A stretch of 64,000 nt of DNA, from assembly GCF_001078595.1 (NCBI RefSeq), contig NZ_LFTY01000002.1, positions 668,124-732,123 of the forward strand, read 5' to 3'. Positions 36,550 through 46,309 of this stretch are shown here, piece by piece. Each line of letters opens with the position of its first letter. Positions within the stretch are counted from its first letter, which is position 1. Source of the stretch: Candidatus Rhodobacter oscarellae. GTDB lineage: Bacteria > Pseudomonadota > Alphaproteobacteria > Rhodobacterales > Rhodobacteraceae. Both the position numbers and the translations under genes were made by a program. Below the pieces are notes generated by a model. It saw only the letters and a program-made list of their open reading frames with translations, did not search any database and was not told where the DNA came from.

Positions 36550-37908
36550 TTAGCCCGCCTTCTTCTGGATCGAGGTCGCGGGCGTGCCTTTGGAGTGCGG
36601 CGAGGTCGCCTTGCCAGGCGATCCGGCCTTGGCCAGCGCCTGCTCGAGATCGGCGATGATGTCGCGCGGGTCCTCGATGCCAATCGACAGGCGCACGATA
36701 TTGGGGGCGGCGCCCGCCGCGACCTGCTGCTCGGCGGTCAGCTGCCGGTGCGTGGTCGAGGCCGGGTGGATGATCAGCGAGCGCGCATCGCCCAGGTTGG
36801 CCACATGGCTAAACAGCTCCAGGTTATCCACCAGCTTCAGGCAGGCGTCATAGCCGCCCTTCAGCGACACGGTGAACAGCGCGCCGGCGCCGCGCGGGCA
36901 GATCTTCTCGACCCGGTCGTAATAGGGCGAGCTTTTCAGCCCCGCATAGGTCACCGCCTCAACGGCGGGATGGCCCTCCAGCCACTCCGACACCGTCATC
37001 GCGTTGGCGACGTGCTTTTCCATGCGCAGGCTCAGCGTCTCCATGCCCAGAAGCGTGTAATGCGCCGCCTGCGGGTTCATCGTCATGCCCAGGTCGCGCA
37101 GGCCCACGGCGATGGCATGGAAGGTGTAGGCCAGGTGCTCGAAGGTCTCGTGGAACTTCAGCCCGTGATAGGCGGGCTCGGGCTGGCTGAGGCTGGGGAA
37201 CTTGTCATTGGCCGACCAGTTGAAGGCGCCGCTATCCACCACGGCGCCGCCGGTCACGGTGCCGGTGCCGGTCAGGTACTTGGTGGTGGAATGCACCACC
37301 AGGGTGGCGCCGTGCTCGATGGGGCGGCAAAGGTAGGGCGTGGCCGAGGTGTTGTCGACGATCAGCGGGATGCCCGCGGCATCGGCGATCTTGGCCAGCG
37401 CGTCCAGGTCGGTGATGTAGCCGCCCGGGTTGGCGATGGTCTCGCAGAAGATCGCCCGGGTGTCCTCGTCGATGGCCGCCTTCACCGCGTCCAGATCGTC
37501 AGTGTCCACGAAGGTGCAGCCCCAGCCGAAGCGCTTGATGGTCTGGCTGAACTGGGTGACGGTGCCGCCATAGAGGCGGTTGGACGAGACGATGTTCTTG
37601 CCCGGCCCCATCAGCGGGAAGAGCGCCATAAGCTGGGCCGCGTGCCCCGAAGAGCAGCAGACCGCGCCCTCACCGCCCTCAAGCGCGGCGATGCGCTCGG
37701 CCAGAACGGCGACGGTGGGGTTGGTCAGGCGCGAGTAGATAAAGCCCACCTCTTGGAGGTTGAACAGGGCCGCGGCATGGTCGGCGTCGCGAAAGACATA
37801 GGCCGTGGTCTGGTAGATCGGCGTCTGGCGGGCGCCGGTGGCCGGGTCGGGGCGGGAACCGGCGTGGATCTGCAGCGTGTCAAAGCCGTAATCGGTGGGT
37901 TCGTCCAT
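36550..37908 (-). CDS. metY: O-acetylhomoserine aminocarboxypropyltransferase (sulfhydrylase)
   Basis: PLP enzyme making homocysteine from O-acetylhomoserine and sulfide. 452 residues from 37908, where GGAGG sits five bases upstream. Family blocks: LQIHAGSRPDPATGARQTPI, the PLP-phosphate SSGHAAQLMALFPLMGPGKN, DNTSATPYLCRPIEHGA and the PLP lysine in LVVHSTTKYLTGTGTVTGG (about residue 215), then RLSIGIEDPRDIIADL. The last 22 residues (GSPGKATSPHSKGTP onward) form a basic tail not usual in the family. No SAM riboswitch could be recognised upstream. Confidence 0.93.
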   Translation of the reverse strand: MDEPTDYGFDTLQIHAGSRPDPATGARQTPIYQTTAYVFRDADHAAALFNLQEVGFIYSRLTNPTVAVLAERIAALEGGEGAVCCSSGHAAQLMALFPLMGPGKNIVSSNRLYGGTVTQFSQTIKRFGWGCTFVDTDDLDAVKAAIDEDTRAIFCETIANPGGYITDLDALAKIADAAGIPLIVDNTSATPYLCRPIEHGATLVVHSTTKYLTGTGTVTGGAVVDSGAFNWSANDKFPSLSQPEPAYHGLKFHETFEHLAYTFHAIAVGLRDLGMTMNPQAAHYTLLGMETLSLRMEKHVANAMTVSEWLEGHPAVEAVTYAGLKSSPYYDRVEKICPRGAGALFTVSLKGGYDACLKLVDNLELFSHVANLGDARSLIIHPASTTHRQLTAEQQVAAGAAPNIVRLSIGIEDPRDIIADLEQALAKAGSPGKATSPHSKGTPATSIQKKAG

Positions 37909-38023
37909 GGGAGCCTCCATTGAGCGGTTTGCCCGCAGAGATAGGCCATCGCGTCAGAGGGCACAATGGCAGGCCGCTCCTCCGCCCTATGGGGCGTCCC
38001 CGCGCGCAACATCTGCAAGGGCG

Positions 38024-38263
38024 TAGGATGGGTTTCCAACCCATCTTTGCCCGACAGAGCGGTGGACGGCGCGTGATCTCACGCACCACCCGGCACCCAC
38101 CGCGCGCCCTGTTAACCATGGCCACCCACCCGACAGGTGCCATACGCAAGGCCGACGTTTTGCCGACGCATGGCCGACCGGGGATTTGCCAACAGAATAA
38201 GCCGTTAACGCACCGATTCGCGGGTTGGAGCGAGCCCGCGCCGCCCGCCGCCTTCACATCTTG
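38024..38263 (+). repeat. Intergenic direct repeat, copy A (left of the DegP-like gene)
   Basis: Begins with the palindrome GATGGGTTTCCAACCCATC and contains TCTCACGCACC, GTGCCATACGCAAGGCCGAC, TTTTGCCGACGC and TTTGCCAACAGAATAAGCC blocks. The same ordered blocks occur in copy B at 39892-40170. It fills most of the 343-bp gap between metY and the protease gene. Confidence 0.75.
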
Positions 38264-39652
38264 CTAACGATTGCGCAGCCGCAGCACCCCGCGCTGCCCG
38301 CCGCGCTCGAAGGTGATCTCCAGCACCCGGGGCCGCGCTCGCGTGATCCGGCTGAGATCGGTCGAGCGCTCGATCGCCTCGCCATTCACCGCGCGCAGGA
38401 TGTCGCCCTTGCGCAGGCGCGCCCGGCGGGCCTCGCCATCCACGCCGACCACCACCACGCCCTTAGCTTCGAAGCCCAGGCCCATCTCCGAGATCAGCGC
38501 CGGGTTCAAATTGGCCACGCTCAGCCCGCGCAGCACGCTCTGGCTGGTCACGGTGATGGGCTCGCGTGGCGGATCCTCAGGCGCGGTGATCAGCGCGACC
38601 TCAGAGGTTTCCGGTTCGAAATCATGCAGATAGCCGACCTCGGTCGTGCCACCCACGCCCATGGTCATAAGCCGAAACAGCATCTCGGGCCCGCCATCCA
38701 CGGGATGGCCGCCAATGGCGGTGACCACGTCGCCAACCGTCAGGCCCGCCGCGGCAAAGGGGCTGGCCGGATGCAGCGCCGAGATCAGCACGCCCTGCGG
38801 GCGATCCAGCCCCAGGGCTTCCGCCAGGGGGCCGTCGATGGGCTGCACCGTGACCCCCGCCCAGGGCCGCTCCAGCGCCTCGGCCCCGGCCTCCGCCTGG
38901 CGCACATATTGCCGCACCAGGTTGCCGGGGATGGCAAAGCCGATCCCGTTAGAGCCGCCGGAGCGCGTCACAATCGCGCTGTTGATCCCCACCAAACGCC
39001 CGGCCATATCCACCAGGGCGCCACCGGAATTGCCCGGGTTGATCGGCGCGTCCGTCTGGATGAAATATCCTTTCCGACCAGCGACTTGGCCCGTGCGCGC
39101 CCGGGCCGAGATGATCCCGCTCGACACGGTCTGACCGACGCCAAACGGGTTGCCCACGGCCAGCACCAGGTCGCCCACCTCCACCGCGTCGCTGTCGGCA
39201 AAACCCAGCGCGGGTAGGTCCGGCGCGTCGCGCATCCGCAGCACCGCAAGGTCGGTCTGCGCGTCGCCCAGCACCAGCTCGGCATCGTATTCGCGCTTAT
39301 CGGCCAGCACCACGCGGATGTCGGTGGCGTTACCCACCACATGGAAGTTCGACACCACCAGCCCGTCGCCCAGGATCACGCCAGAGCCCAGCGAGTTCTG
39401 CAGCCGCGGCCGGGCGCGCAAATCGCCGAAGAACTCGCGAAAGAACGGGTCGTTGGCAAAAGGCGAGGCGCGGCTTTCCACCACGCGCTTGGCGTAGATA
39501 TTGACCACCGAGGGCACCACGGCCTTGACCACCGGCGCGTAGGAGAGCTTGACCTCCAAATCGCTGCCCGGAACCTTGGTCTCGGCCCCCGCCGCGCCGC
39601 TAGCGCCCACCCCGGCCAGCGCCAGGGCCATCAGCATCGCAATCCGTTTCAT
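38264..39652 (-). CDS. DegP/HtrA-like periplasmic serine protease
   Basis: 462 residues with signal peptide KRIAMLMALALAGVGASGAAGA. The trypsin-like domain has an intact triad: His in VVSNFHVVGN (about residue 105), Asp in DAQTDLAVLRM (about 135) and Ser in INPGNSGGALVDM (about 210). Two PDZ domains follow (GVTVQPIDGPLAEALGLDRP and GLGFEAKGVVVVGVDGEARR). Expected to degrade or hold misfolded envelope proteins. It lies alone between two direct repeats in the same orientation. Confidence 0.94.
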   Translation of the reverse strand: MKRIAMLMALALAGVGASGAAGAETKVPGSDLEVKLSYAPVVKAVVPSVVNIYAKRVVESRASPFANDPFFREFFGDLRARPRLQNSLGSGVILGDGLVVSNFHVVGNATDIRVVLADKREYDAELVLGDAQTDLAVLRMRDAPDLPALGFADSDAVEVGDLVLAVGNPFGVGQTVSSGIISARARTGQVAGRKGYFIQTDAPINPGNSGGALVDMAGRLVGINSAIVTRSGGSNGIGFAIPGNLVRQYVRQAEAGAEALERPWAGVTVQPIDGPLAEALGLDRPQGVLISALHPASPFAAAGLTVGDVVTAIGGHPVDGGPEMLFRLMTMGVGGTTEVGYLHDFEPETSEVALITAPEDPPREPITVTSQSVLRGLSVANLNPALISEMGLGFEAKGVVVVGVDGEARRARLRKGDILRAVNGEAIERSTDLSRITRARPRVLEITFERGGQRGVLRLRNR

Positions 39653-39891
39653 CCGCGCACCTCCCTTGCGGGCAATACCTCTGTGCTCGGCCTTGGAATT
39701 TCAAGCGTCTTCTGGCGAGCAAGCTGGCGCATTATAGGCCCGGCGGGGCGGCGGAGCACGGCTGCGAGGCGATCCATACCGACCAGCTGGGCTCGGTGGG
39801 CTGATCACTGACGAGAACGGCGCGCAGATCACCTCTCCGAACGGGAGTTGCGCGGATATTGAGGCCGGAAGTCGCGGCCCTCCAGCGCGCT
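39653..39891. other. Gap left of repeat copy B, no gene recognised
   Basis: Contains the upstream region of the protease gene. Short open frames exist but none has a recognisable product or start; possible remnant of older coding sequence. Confidence 0.4.
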
Positions 39892-40170
39892 GTAGGGTGG
39901 GCAATCTGCCCACCGCGATCATAGGGCACTATTTTTTGACGCAAACACAGGGCACGGGGTCTCACGCACCGCTCCCCAACGAAGCCGCATCGCCCCCACC
40001 ACCGCACGGGTCATTAACCACGCCCCCCGCCCGACCAAGTGCCATACGCAAGGCCGACACTTTGCCGACGCTTTGCCGACAGCGGGTTTGCCAACAAAAT
40101 AAGCCATCAACCGCCCGAATCGCGTCCCCACGGCAAAATCCGCCGCCCGCATCGTTCACCCCTCGTTAAC
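39892..40170 (+). repeat. Intergenic direct repeat, copy B (right of the DegP-like gene)
   Basis: Starts with the related palindrome GTGGGCAATCTGCCCAC, then GGTCTCACGCACC, AAGTGCCATACGCAAGGCCG, ACTTTGCCGACGCTTTGCCG and GGTTTGCCAACAAAATAAGC. It ends about 110 bp before argS. Confidence 0.75.
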
Positions 40171-40283
40171 AACCGCTCCGCGCCACGGCGTGGCCGACAG
40201 AAGCCGCGGCCTGCCTGCCCGCCAACCGTTGACCTCCGGGCGGGGGGTGCTAAACCCCGCGCCAACCAAGAGAGGCATGGCAC

Positions 40284-42002
40284 ATGCATTTATTCGCCGA
40301 GATCCGCGCGCTGGTGATCTCCACGCTGGACGACATGGCCGAGGCAGCGGAGCTGCCCGCGGGGCTGGACACCAAGAACGTGACGGTCGAGCCGCCGCGT
40401 GACGCCGCCCATGGCGATATGGCGACCAATGCCGCGATGGTGCTGGCCAAGCCCGCCAAGATGAAGCCCCGCGATATCGCCGAGGCGTTGGCGGCTCGGC
40501 TGGCGGGCGATCCTCGCGTGGTGAGCGCAGAGGTGGCCGGGCCGGGGTTCCTGAACCTGCGCCTGGCGCCGGGGATCTGGGCCGATGTGGTGCGCTCCGT
40601 GCTGGCGGCACCCGGATTTGGCCGCTCGCAGATGGGGCAGGGCCGCAAGGTCATGGTCGAGTATGTCTCGGCCAACCCCACCGGGCCCTTGCATGTGGGC
40701 CACACCCGCGGCGCGGTCTTTGGCGACGCCCTGGCCTCGCTGCTGGATTACGCGGGCTTTGACGTCACGCGGGAATACTACATCAACGATGGCGGCGCGC
40801 AGGTCGATGTGCTCGCGCGGTCGGTCTACCTGCGCTACCTGGAGGCGCATGGCCAGGAGGTCGCCTTCGAGGATGGCACCTATCCCGGCGACTACCTGAT
40901 CGCGGTAGGCGAGGCGCTGAAGGCCAAGGTCGGCGACGCCTTCGTCGACAAGGGCGAGCAGTTCTGGCTGACAGAGGTCCGCGAGTTCGCAACCGAGGCC
41001 ATGATGGCGCTGATCCGCGAGGACCTGGCGCAGCTCGGCATCGAGATGGACAACTACTTCTCCGAGAAGTCGCTCTATGACACCGGCAAGATCGAGGCGG
41101 CGATTGGCAGCCTTGAGGCCAAGGATCTGATCTATCGCGGCGTGCTGGAGCCGCCCAAGGGCAAGGCGCCCGAGGATTGGGAGCCGCGCGAGCAGACGCT
41201 GTTCCGCGCCACGGCCTATGGCGACGATGTGGACCGCCCGATCATGAAGTCAGACGGGGCCTGGACCTATTTCGCGCCGGACATCGCCTATCATTATGAC
41301 AAAGTTTCCAGGGGCTTCGAGGCGATCATTAATGTGTTCGGCGCGGACCATGGCGGCTATGTGAAGCGTCTCAAGGCCGTGGTGGCGGCGCTGTCGGACG
41401 AGAAGGTCTCGCTGGACATCAAGCTCACGCAGCTGGTGAAGCTGTTCAAGAACGGCCAGCCCTTTAAGATGTCCAAGCGGGCGGGCACCTTCGTGACCCT
41501 GCGCGACGTGGTCAAGCAGGTGGGTCCGGATGTGACCCGGTTCGTGATGCTGACGCGCAAGAACGACGCGCCGCTGGATTTCGACTTTGACAAGGTGCTG
41601 GAGCAGTCCAAGGACAACCCGGTCTTCTACGTGCAATACGCCCATGCGCGGGTGCGCTCGGTGCTGCGCAAGGCCGAGGCCGCGGGGCTGGCGGCGGCTG
41701 CGCCACGCATCGAGGACGCCGCCGAGATCGACCTGGCCAAGAAGCTCGCCGAGTGGCCGCGCCTGGTCGAAATCGCCGCGCGCACCAACGAGCCGCATAG
41801 GATCGCCTTCTATCTCTATGAATTGGCCGGGAATTTCCACGCGCTGTGGAATAAGGGCAACGACAACCCCGATTTGCGCTTCTTCCAGGAGCAATCCCCA
41901 GGTGCCACTTCGGAAAAAATTGCGCTGCCAGAGGCCGTTGGCGTTGTTATTTCAGCCGGATTGGGTATCCTAGGCGTGACCCCGGTCGAAGAAATGCGCT
42001 AA
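40284..42002 (+). CDS. argS: Arginyl-tRNA synthetase
   Basis: 572 residues, class I. N-terminal Add-1 domain, the HIGH motif in [17 protein letters not shown] (about residue 131), KMSKS-like motif [15 protein letters not shown] (about 395), and DALR anticodon-binding domain ending [14 protein letters not shown]. The terminal 30 codons (about 41885-41975) use unusually AT-ending codons (AAA ATT, GTT GTT ATT TCA) compared with the rest of the gene. Upstream of a SPOR-nagZ-scpAB cluster as is common in Rhodobacterales. Confidence 0.97.
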   Translation: MHLFAEIRALVISTLDDMAEAAELPAGLDTKNVTVEPPRDAAHGDMATNAAMVLAKPAKMKPRDIAEALAARLAGDPRVVSAEVAGPGFLNLRLAPGIWADVVRSVLAAPGFGRSQMGQGRKVMVEYVSANPTGPLHVGHTRGAVFGDALASLLDYAGFDVTREYYINDGGAQVDVLARSVYLRYLEAHGQEVAFEDGTYPGDYLIAVGEALKAKVGDAFVDKGEQFWLTEVREFATEAMMALIREDLAQLGIEMDNYFSEKSLYDTGKIEAAIGSLEAKDLIYRGVLEPPKGKAPEDWEPREQTLFRATAYGDDVDRPIMKSDGAWTYFAPDIAYHYDKVSRGFEAIINVFGADHGGYVKRLKAVVAALSDEKVSLDIKLTQLVKLFKNGQPFKMSKRAGTFVTLRDVVKQVGPDVTRFVMLTRKNDAPLDFDFDKVLEQSKDNPVFYVQYAHARVRSVLRKAEAAGLAAAAPRIEDAAEIDLAKKLAEWPRLVEIAARTNEPHRIAFYLYELAGNFHALWNKGNDNPDLRFFQEQSPGATSEKIALPEAVGVVISAGLGILGVTPVEEMR

Positions 42003-42096
42003 AGCGCGCGGCGAACAGACCGCATCTCGTCCATCAGCGGGTCACGAGCAGGCAAGAGTGACCGGCGGCATATAAGCCGTGGGCAATGAGGCAGAG

Positions 42097-43005
42097 ATGG
42101 CAGATTTTGCAGAGATTGACGCGGGGGGAGTCCCCTTTGGCGAGGCCGATGACGGCGCTGGCCTGATTTCTATGTTGCTTAGTTGGGTCGGGGCGCTGTT
42201 GTCAGTCGCCCTGGTGATTGGGCTGGCCGTGTGGGGCTATCAGCTGGCGATGCGTGACGTCTCGGGCGTGCCGGTGGTGCGCGCGCTTGAGGGGCCGATG
42301 CGGATCGCGCCCGAGGACCCGGGCGGCTATCAGGCCGCGCATCAGGGGCTGGCGGTGAACTCTGTCGCAGCCGAGGGCGGCGCCGCCGCGCCGCCAGAGC
42401 GGCTGGTGCTGGCGCCCGCGCCTTTGGATCTGACCCAAGAGGACCTGCCGCGCCCGCAATTGGCAGAGGTCGAAATCGTCGACGCCGAAGTCGACACCGC
42501 CGGTGACGTCGCACCGCTGGTGCGCCCGTCTCGCGAAGAACTGCAGGCCATGGCCGAGGAGCTGGCCTCGGGCGTGACCCCGCTGGCCGGAACCCTGACC
42601 CCGGTGATTTCTCCCGATGTGCCGGGGGTTAAGCGCTCTTTGGTGCCGCGCCCGCGCCCCGCTATTGCCGATCTGACCGCCGAGGCCGTGGCCTCGTCCG
42701 TGGCGATCGCCTCTGCGCGCCCTACCGTCGAGGTCGAGCCAAGCCGCGTGCCCGCGGGCACCCGCCTGGTGCAATTCGGCGCCTATGACAGCCCCGATGC
42801 GGCCCGCGAGGCCTGGGACGTCCTGCTGGCGCGCTTCGCCGATTTCATGCGCGGCAAGTCCCGCGTGGTGCAAGAGGCCGTGTCCGGCGGCAAGACCTTC
42901 TATCGCCTGCGGGCCATGGGCTTTGCCGATATCAGCGAGGCGCGGCGCTTTTGCGCAGCGATGGAGGCCGACCGTCAGGCCTGCATCCCGGTCGTCGTGC
43001 GCTAA
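42097..43005 (+). CDS. SPOR-domain membrane protein
   Basis: 302 residues from ATG at 42097 with a GAGG site. Short cytoplasmic acidic tail, one membrane helix (ISMLLSWVGALLSVALVIGLAVWGY broken into about residues 24-50), a long Pro/Ala/Glu linker, and a C-terminal SPOR domain (TRLVQFGAYDSPDAAREAWD to RQACIPVVV). SPOR domains bind denuded septal peptidoglycan, so a role at division is likely. Its stop overlaps the nagZ start. Confidence 0.88.
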   Translation: MADFAEIDAGGVPFGEADDGAGLISMLLSWVGALLSVALVIGLAVWGYQLAMRDVSGVPVVRALEGPMRIAPEDPGGYQAAHQGLAVNSVAAEGGAAAPPERLVLAPAPLDLTQEDLPRPQLAEVEIVDAEVDTAGDVAPLVRPSREELQAMAEELASGVTPLAGTLTPVISPDVPGVKRSLVPRPRPAIADLTAEAVASSVAIASARPTVEVEPSRVPAGTRLVQFGAYDSPDAAREAWDVLLARFADFMRGKSRVVQEAVSGGKTFYRLRAMGFADISEARRFCAAMEADRQACIPVVVR

Positions 43006-44030
43006 TGCCGCAGCCGCGCAGCGCCGCCATTCTGGGCTGCCTCGGGCCGCGCCTGCGGGCCGAGGAGCGCGCGTTTTTTGCCGAGGCCCAGCCTTGGGGC
43101 TTCATCCTCTTTGCCCGCAACCTTGAGACGCCGGATCAGGTCCGGCGTCTGACCGACGGTCTGCGCAACGCCGTGGGCTGGGAGGCACCGATCCTCATCG
43201 ACCAAGAGGGCGGGCGGGTGCAACGCCTGTCGCCGCCGCATTGGCGCCAGCACCTGCCGCCGCTCGACCAGATGGCGCGGGCGGGCACGGGCGGGGCGCG
43301 CTCGATGGAGCTGCGCGCGATGCTGATCGGCGCGGAACACCGCGCGCTTGGCATCGACGTCAACTGCACCCCGATGGCGGATGTGGCGGAACCCTGCACG
43401 CATCCCATCCTCAAGAACCGCTGCTACGGCATGGAGCCGGGCGTTGTGGCCGCCGCGGGCCGTGCGGTGGCCAATGGGCTGAAGGCCGCCGGCGTGCTGC
43501 CGGTGCTCAAGCATATGCCGGGCCATGGCCGCGCCTTTGTCGACAGCCACCTGCATCTGCCCGTGGTCGAGGACCATGCCGAAGTGCTGCGGGGGCATGA
43601 CTTTGCGCCTTTTAAGGCGCTGAGCGATCTTAAGATGGGCATGACCGCCCATGTGGTGTTCACCGCCTTCGATCCGGACCGCCCCGCGACGCAGTCCCCG
43701 GCGATCCATCGGGTGATCCGGGAAGAGATCGGCTTTGACGGGCTCCTGATGACCGACGACATCTCGATGGAGGCGCTGGACGGCGCGCTGACCGACCGCG
43801 CCCGCTCCAGCCGCGCGGCGGGGTGCGATTTGGTGCTGCATTGCAATGGCGATCTGGATGAGATGCGCCAGATTGTGGCCGCCTCCGGCTCGCTTGAGGG
43901 CGCGGCATTGGCCCGCGCCGAGGCCGCTCTGGCAGAGCGGCAAACCCCAAACCCCATTGACATCCAGGCCGTTGAGGCCGAGCTTGAGGCGCTTCTGGCG
44001 CGCGGAACTGCGGAGATCGCGCGCCTCTGA
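43005..44030 (+). CDS. nagZ: Beta-N-acetylhexosaminidase (GH3, NagZ)
   Basis: Removes GlcNAc from anhydro-muropeptides in peptidoglycan recycling; cytosolic. 341 residues, start overlapping the SPOR stop (TAATG). Motifs: LIDQEGGRVQRLSPP, the GH3 histidine loop LKHMPGHGRAFVDSHLHLP (about residue 166) and nucleophile aspartate in LLMTDDISMEAL (about 245). Confidence 0.95.
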   Translation: MPQPRSAAILGCLGPRLRAEERAFFAEAQPWGFILFARNLETPDQVRRLTDGLRNAVGWEAPILIDQEGGRVQRLSPPHWRQHLPPLDQMARAGTGGARSMELRAMLIGAEHRALGIDVNCTPMADVAEPCTHPILKNRCYGMEPGVVAAAGRAVANGLKAAGVLPVLKHMPGHGRAFVDSHLHLPVVEDHAEVLRGHDFAPFKALSDLKMGMTAHVVFTAFDPDRPATQSPAIHRVIREEIGFDGLLMTDDISMEALDGALTDRARSSRAAGCDLVLHCNGDLDEMRQIVAASGSLEGAALARAEAALAERQTPNPIDIQAVEAELEALLARGTAEIARL

Positions 44031-44043
44031 CCGCGGCGGGGAT

Positions 44044-44847
44044 ATGGCAGAGCCGGAAACCGACATCGAGACCGACACCGTGACCTCGATTGACGCGCGC
44101 CGCGCGGCGGAGGCGCTGATTGTCGACGTGGACGGGTTCGAGGGGCCGCTGGACCTGCTGCTGACGCTGTCGCGCACGCAAAAGGTCGACCTTCGGGCGA
44201 TCTCGATCCTGGACTTGGCCGAGCAATACCTGAAATTCGTCGACCAGGCCAAGAAGCTGCGCCTCGAGCTGGCGGCGGATTACCTGGTGATGGCCGCCTG
44301 GCTGGCCTTCCTAAAATCCCGCCTGCTGCTGCCGCCGGAGCCCGGCGAAGAGGGCCCCTCGGGCGAGGAGCTGGCCGCGCATCTGGCCTTCCAGCTAGAG
44401 CGCCTTCAGGCGATGCGCGAGCAGGCCGCCAAGCTGATGGCCCGTGACCAGAAGGGGCGCGATTTCTTCGTGCGCGGCGTGCCAGAGGACGTGGCCCGCA
44501 TCCGCACGGTGACCTATACCGCGACGCTCTTGGACCTGATGCAGGGCTACGCGCGCATCCGCACCAAGGACGAGTTCCGCCCCTATGTGATGGACCGCGA
44601 CCGCATCCTGACGCTCGAGCAGGCGCTGGACCGGATGCGCCCGCTGATCGGCTTTGCGGGGGAATGGACCGACCTGACCAGCTACCTGCCGGATGGCTGG
44701 GGCGGGGACCCCGCGCTGCGCCGCTCGGCCACCGCCGCGACCTTCGCGGCCTCGCTGGAGCTGACCAAAGAGGGCCGGATCGAGCTGCGCCAGGCCGAGA
44801 CCTACGCGCCGATCCAGATCAGGCGAAAAGAGACGACCGATGACTGA
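44044..44847 (+). CDS. scpA: Segregation and condensation protein A
   Basis: Kleisin subunit of the SMC-ScpAB condensin. 267 residues from ATG at 44044. The N-terminal SMC-neck block is DVDGFEGPLDLLLTLSRTQK, followed by DLRAISILDLAEQYLKFV and the long helical middle AADYLVMAAWLAFLKSRLLL. Overlaps scpB by eight bases. Confidence 0.94.
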   Translation: MAEPETDIETDTVTSIDARRAAEALIVDVDGFEGPLDLLLTLSRTQKVDLRAISILDLAEQYLKFVDQAKKLRLELAADYLVMAAWLAFLKSRLLLPPEPGEEGPSGEELAAHLAFQLERLQAMREQAAKLMARDQKGRDFFVRGVPEDVARIRTVTYTATLLDLMQGYARIRTKDEFRPYVMDRDRILTLEQALDRMRPLIGFAGEWTDLTSYLPDGWGGDPALRRSATAATFAASLELTKEGRIELRQAETYAPIQIRRKETTDD

Positions 44848-45523
44848 CATAACGACCCCGCCGCCCGATGACGCGCAGGACCAAGCGCGCGAAGAGAGCC
44901 TGTTCGAGGCACCGCCCCTGGGCGAGCAAGAGCGCATGGTCGAGGCGATCCTCTTTGCCAGCGCCGAGCCGGTGAAAGTGGCCGAACTGAACGCGCGCAT
45001 GCCGCATGGCTCTGACGCCGCCGAGGCATTGGTGGGGCTCAAGAAGCGCTATGAGGGCAGGGGCGTGCACCTGATCCGCGTGGGGGATGCCTGGGCTTTG
45101 CGCACCGCGCCCGATCTGGGCTTTCTGATGCAAAAGGAGGTCGTTGAGACGCGCAAGCTGAGCCGCGCGGCCATCGAGACCCTGGCGATCATCGCCTACC
45201 ACCAGCCGGTGACGCGGGCCGAGATCGAAGAGATTCGCGGCGTCTCGGTCAGCCGCGGCACCGTGGATCAGCTGCTCGAGCTGGAATGGATTCGCTTTGG
45301 GCGGCGGCGCATGTCTCCGGGCCGCCCGGTGACCTATGTGGTCACCGAGGAGTTCCTGGACCATTTCGGGCTGGGCTCGGCGCGCGACCTGCCGGGGCTG
45401 AAGGAGCTGCGCCAGGCCGGTCTGTTGGACAACCGCCCGCCGCCGGGCGATCTGCCCCTGGGCAGCGCGGAGGAGGACGACGATCCCGACGCCCGTGGCC
45501 AAAGCGAGATGTTCGAGGAATAG
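44840..45523 (+). CDS. scpB: Segregation and condensation protein B
   Basis: 227 residues, tandem winged-helix protein that binds ScpA. Recognisable blocks: MVEAILFASAEPVKVAEL, LSRAAIETLAIIAYHQPVTR, AEIEEIRGVSVSRGTVDQLL and VTYVVTEEFLDHFGLGS. An acidic C-terminal tail ends the protein. Followed by a large hairpin. Confidence 0.95.
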   Translation: MTDITTPPPDDAQDQAREESLFEAPPLGEQERMVEAILFASAEPVKVAELNARMPHGSDAAEALVGLKKRYEGRGVHLIRVGDAWALRTAPDLGFLMQKEVVETRKLSRAAIETLAIIAYHQPVTRAEIEEIRGVSVSRGTVDQLLELEWIRFGRRRMSPGRPVTYVVTEEFLDHFGLGSARDLPGLKELRQAGLLDNRPPPGDLPLGSAEEDDDPDARGQSEMFEE

Positions 45524-45524
45524 G

Positions 45525-45600
45525 GGCGGCCCGGCGCGCCTTCTGAAGGGAAAGCCCACCCACCCACCCGCTTTCCCTCCAGAAAGCGGCGCGGGCCGCC
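45525..45600. terminator. Long hairpin after scpB with quadruplex-capable loop
   Basis: Stem segments GGCGGCCCG/CGGGCCGCC, TTCTG/CAGAA and GGGAAAGC/GCTTTCCC enclose CCCACCCACCCACCC (45555-45569). The complementary strand is four GGG runs separated by single T. Begins one base past the scpB stop. Confidence 0.65.
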
Positions 45601-45699
45601 GTGCCAAGATCGCCCCCTGCGATCACTTTTTCGCAGATACCTCAAATTCGCCAGAATTCCGTGCTATAGCGCCCCAGAGGCAGAGTGGAGGCGGCGAAA

Positions 45700-45891
45700 A
45701 TGAACGTCAATCAATTGATAAACATGGTCATGCGCATCGTCATGCGGCAGCTTATCGGGCGCGGCATAAACGCGGGCATAAACGCCGCATCGGGCAGGAT
45801 GTCGAAGAAACGCGGCGCGGTCCCGCAGGACCCCCAGGCCGGTCGCGGCCGGGACGAGGACGGGCGCGATATGCGCAATCGCTCCGAGTAG
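45700..45891 (+). CDS. Small hypothetical protein (63 residues)
   Basis: Begins MNVNQLINMVMRIVMRQLIG with an amphipathic, methionine-rich hydrophobic helix, then RGINAGINAASGRMSKKRG and a charged Gly/Arg/Asp tail. A GGAGG site lies nine bases upstream. The N-terminal helix could associate with membranes. It resembles short lineage-specific Rhodobacterales proteins; no function known to me. Confidence 0.65.
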   Translation: MNVNQLINMVMRIVMRQLIGRGINAGINAASGRMSKKRGAVPQDPQAGRGRDEDGRDMRNRSE

Positions 45892-46117
45892 GCGGCGCAT
45901 GGCGCTCGATTGGTGAACCGCGTTTGGCGTCTGGCCGGACGGGTAGCCGGGCGGGCGCTCACAAAATCAACGGGTTCTGGCGCATTCCGCGCAAACCTGC
46001 ATGACAGGTTGCTCGCGATCCGCTGCAGACTCAAGATCCGCTGTAGACAGTGGGCATAAACGCAAAAAGCCGCCCCACGGGCGGCCCCTGCATGTGCTAT
46101 TTCCAGGTGGCTTGCGC

Positions 46118-46243
46118 CTAGCCCTGGCGCGCTTTGAACCGTCGCTGGGTCTTGTTGATCACGTAGACGCGGCCTTTACGGCGCACGACGCGGCAATCGC
46201 GATGGCGGTTCTTCAGCGAACGAAGCGAGTTACGTACCTTCAT
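46118..46243 (-). CDS. rpmJ: 50S ribosomal protein L36
   Basis: 41 residues: [20 protein letters not shown] then [20 protein letters not shown]. This is the longer, type B L36 which lacks the full zinc ribbon (single cysteine). A GGAGAG site precedes the ATG. It lies 66 bp downstream of tRNA-Val on the same strand. Confidence 0.97.
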   Translation of the reverse strand: MKVRNSLRSLKNRHRDCRVVRRKGRVYVINKTQRRFKARQG

Positions 46244-46309
46244 GCGCTCTCTCCTATCGTGCGGCGCCTGGCTGCGCCGGGTGAAACTCTGTGCCCGCGA
46301 GCGGGCGGA

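Noticed and set aside
37909-38023. Possible SAM riboswitch before metY
   Set aside because: I could not match the SAM-II or SAM/SAH core; only a GC-rich leader is visible.
39701-40007. Possible gene remnant on the minus strand before repeat copy B
   Set aside because: Translations show no recognisable domain in any frame.
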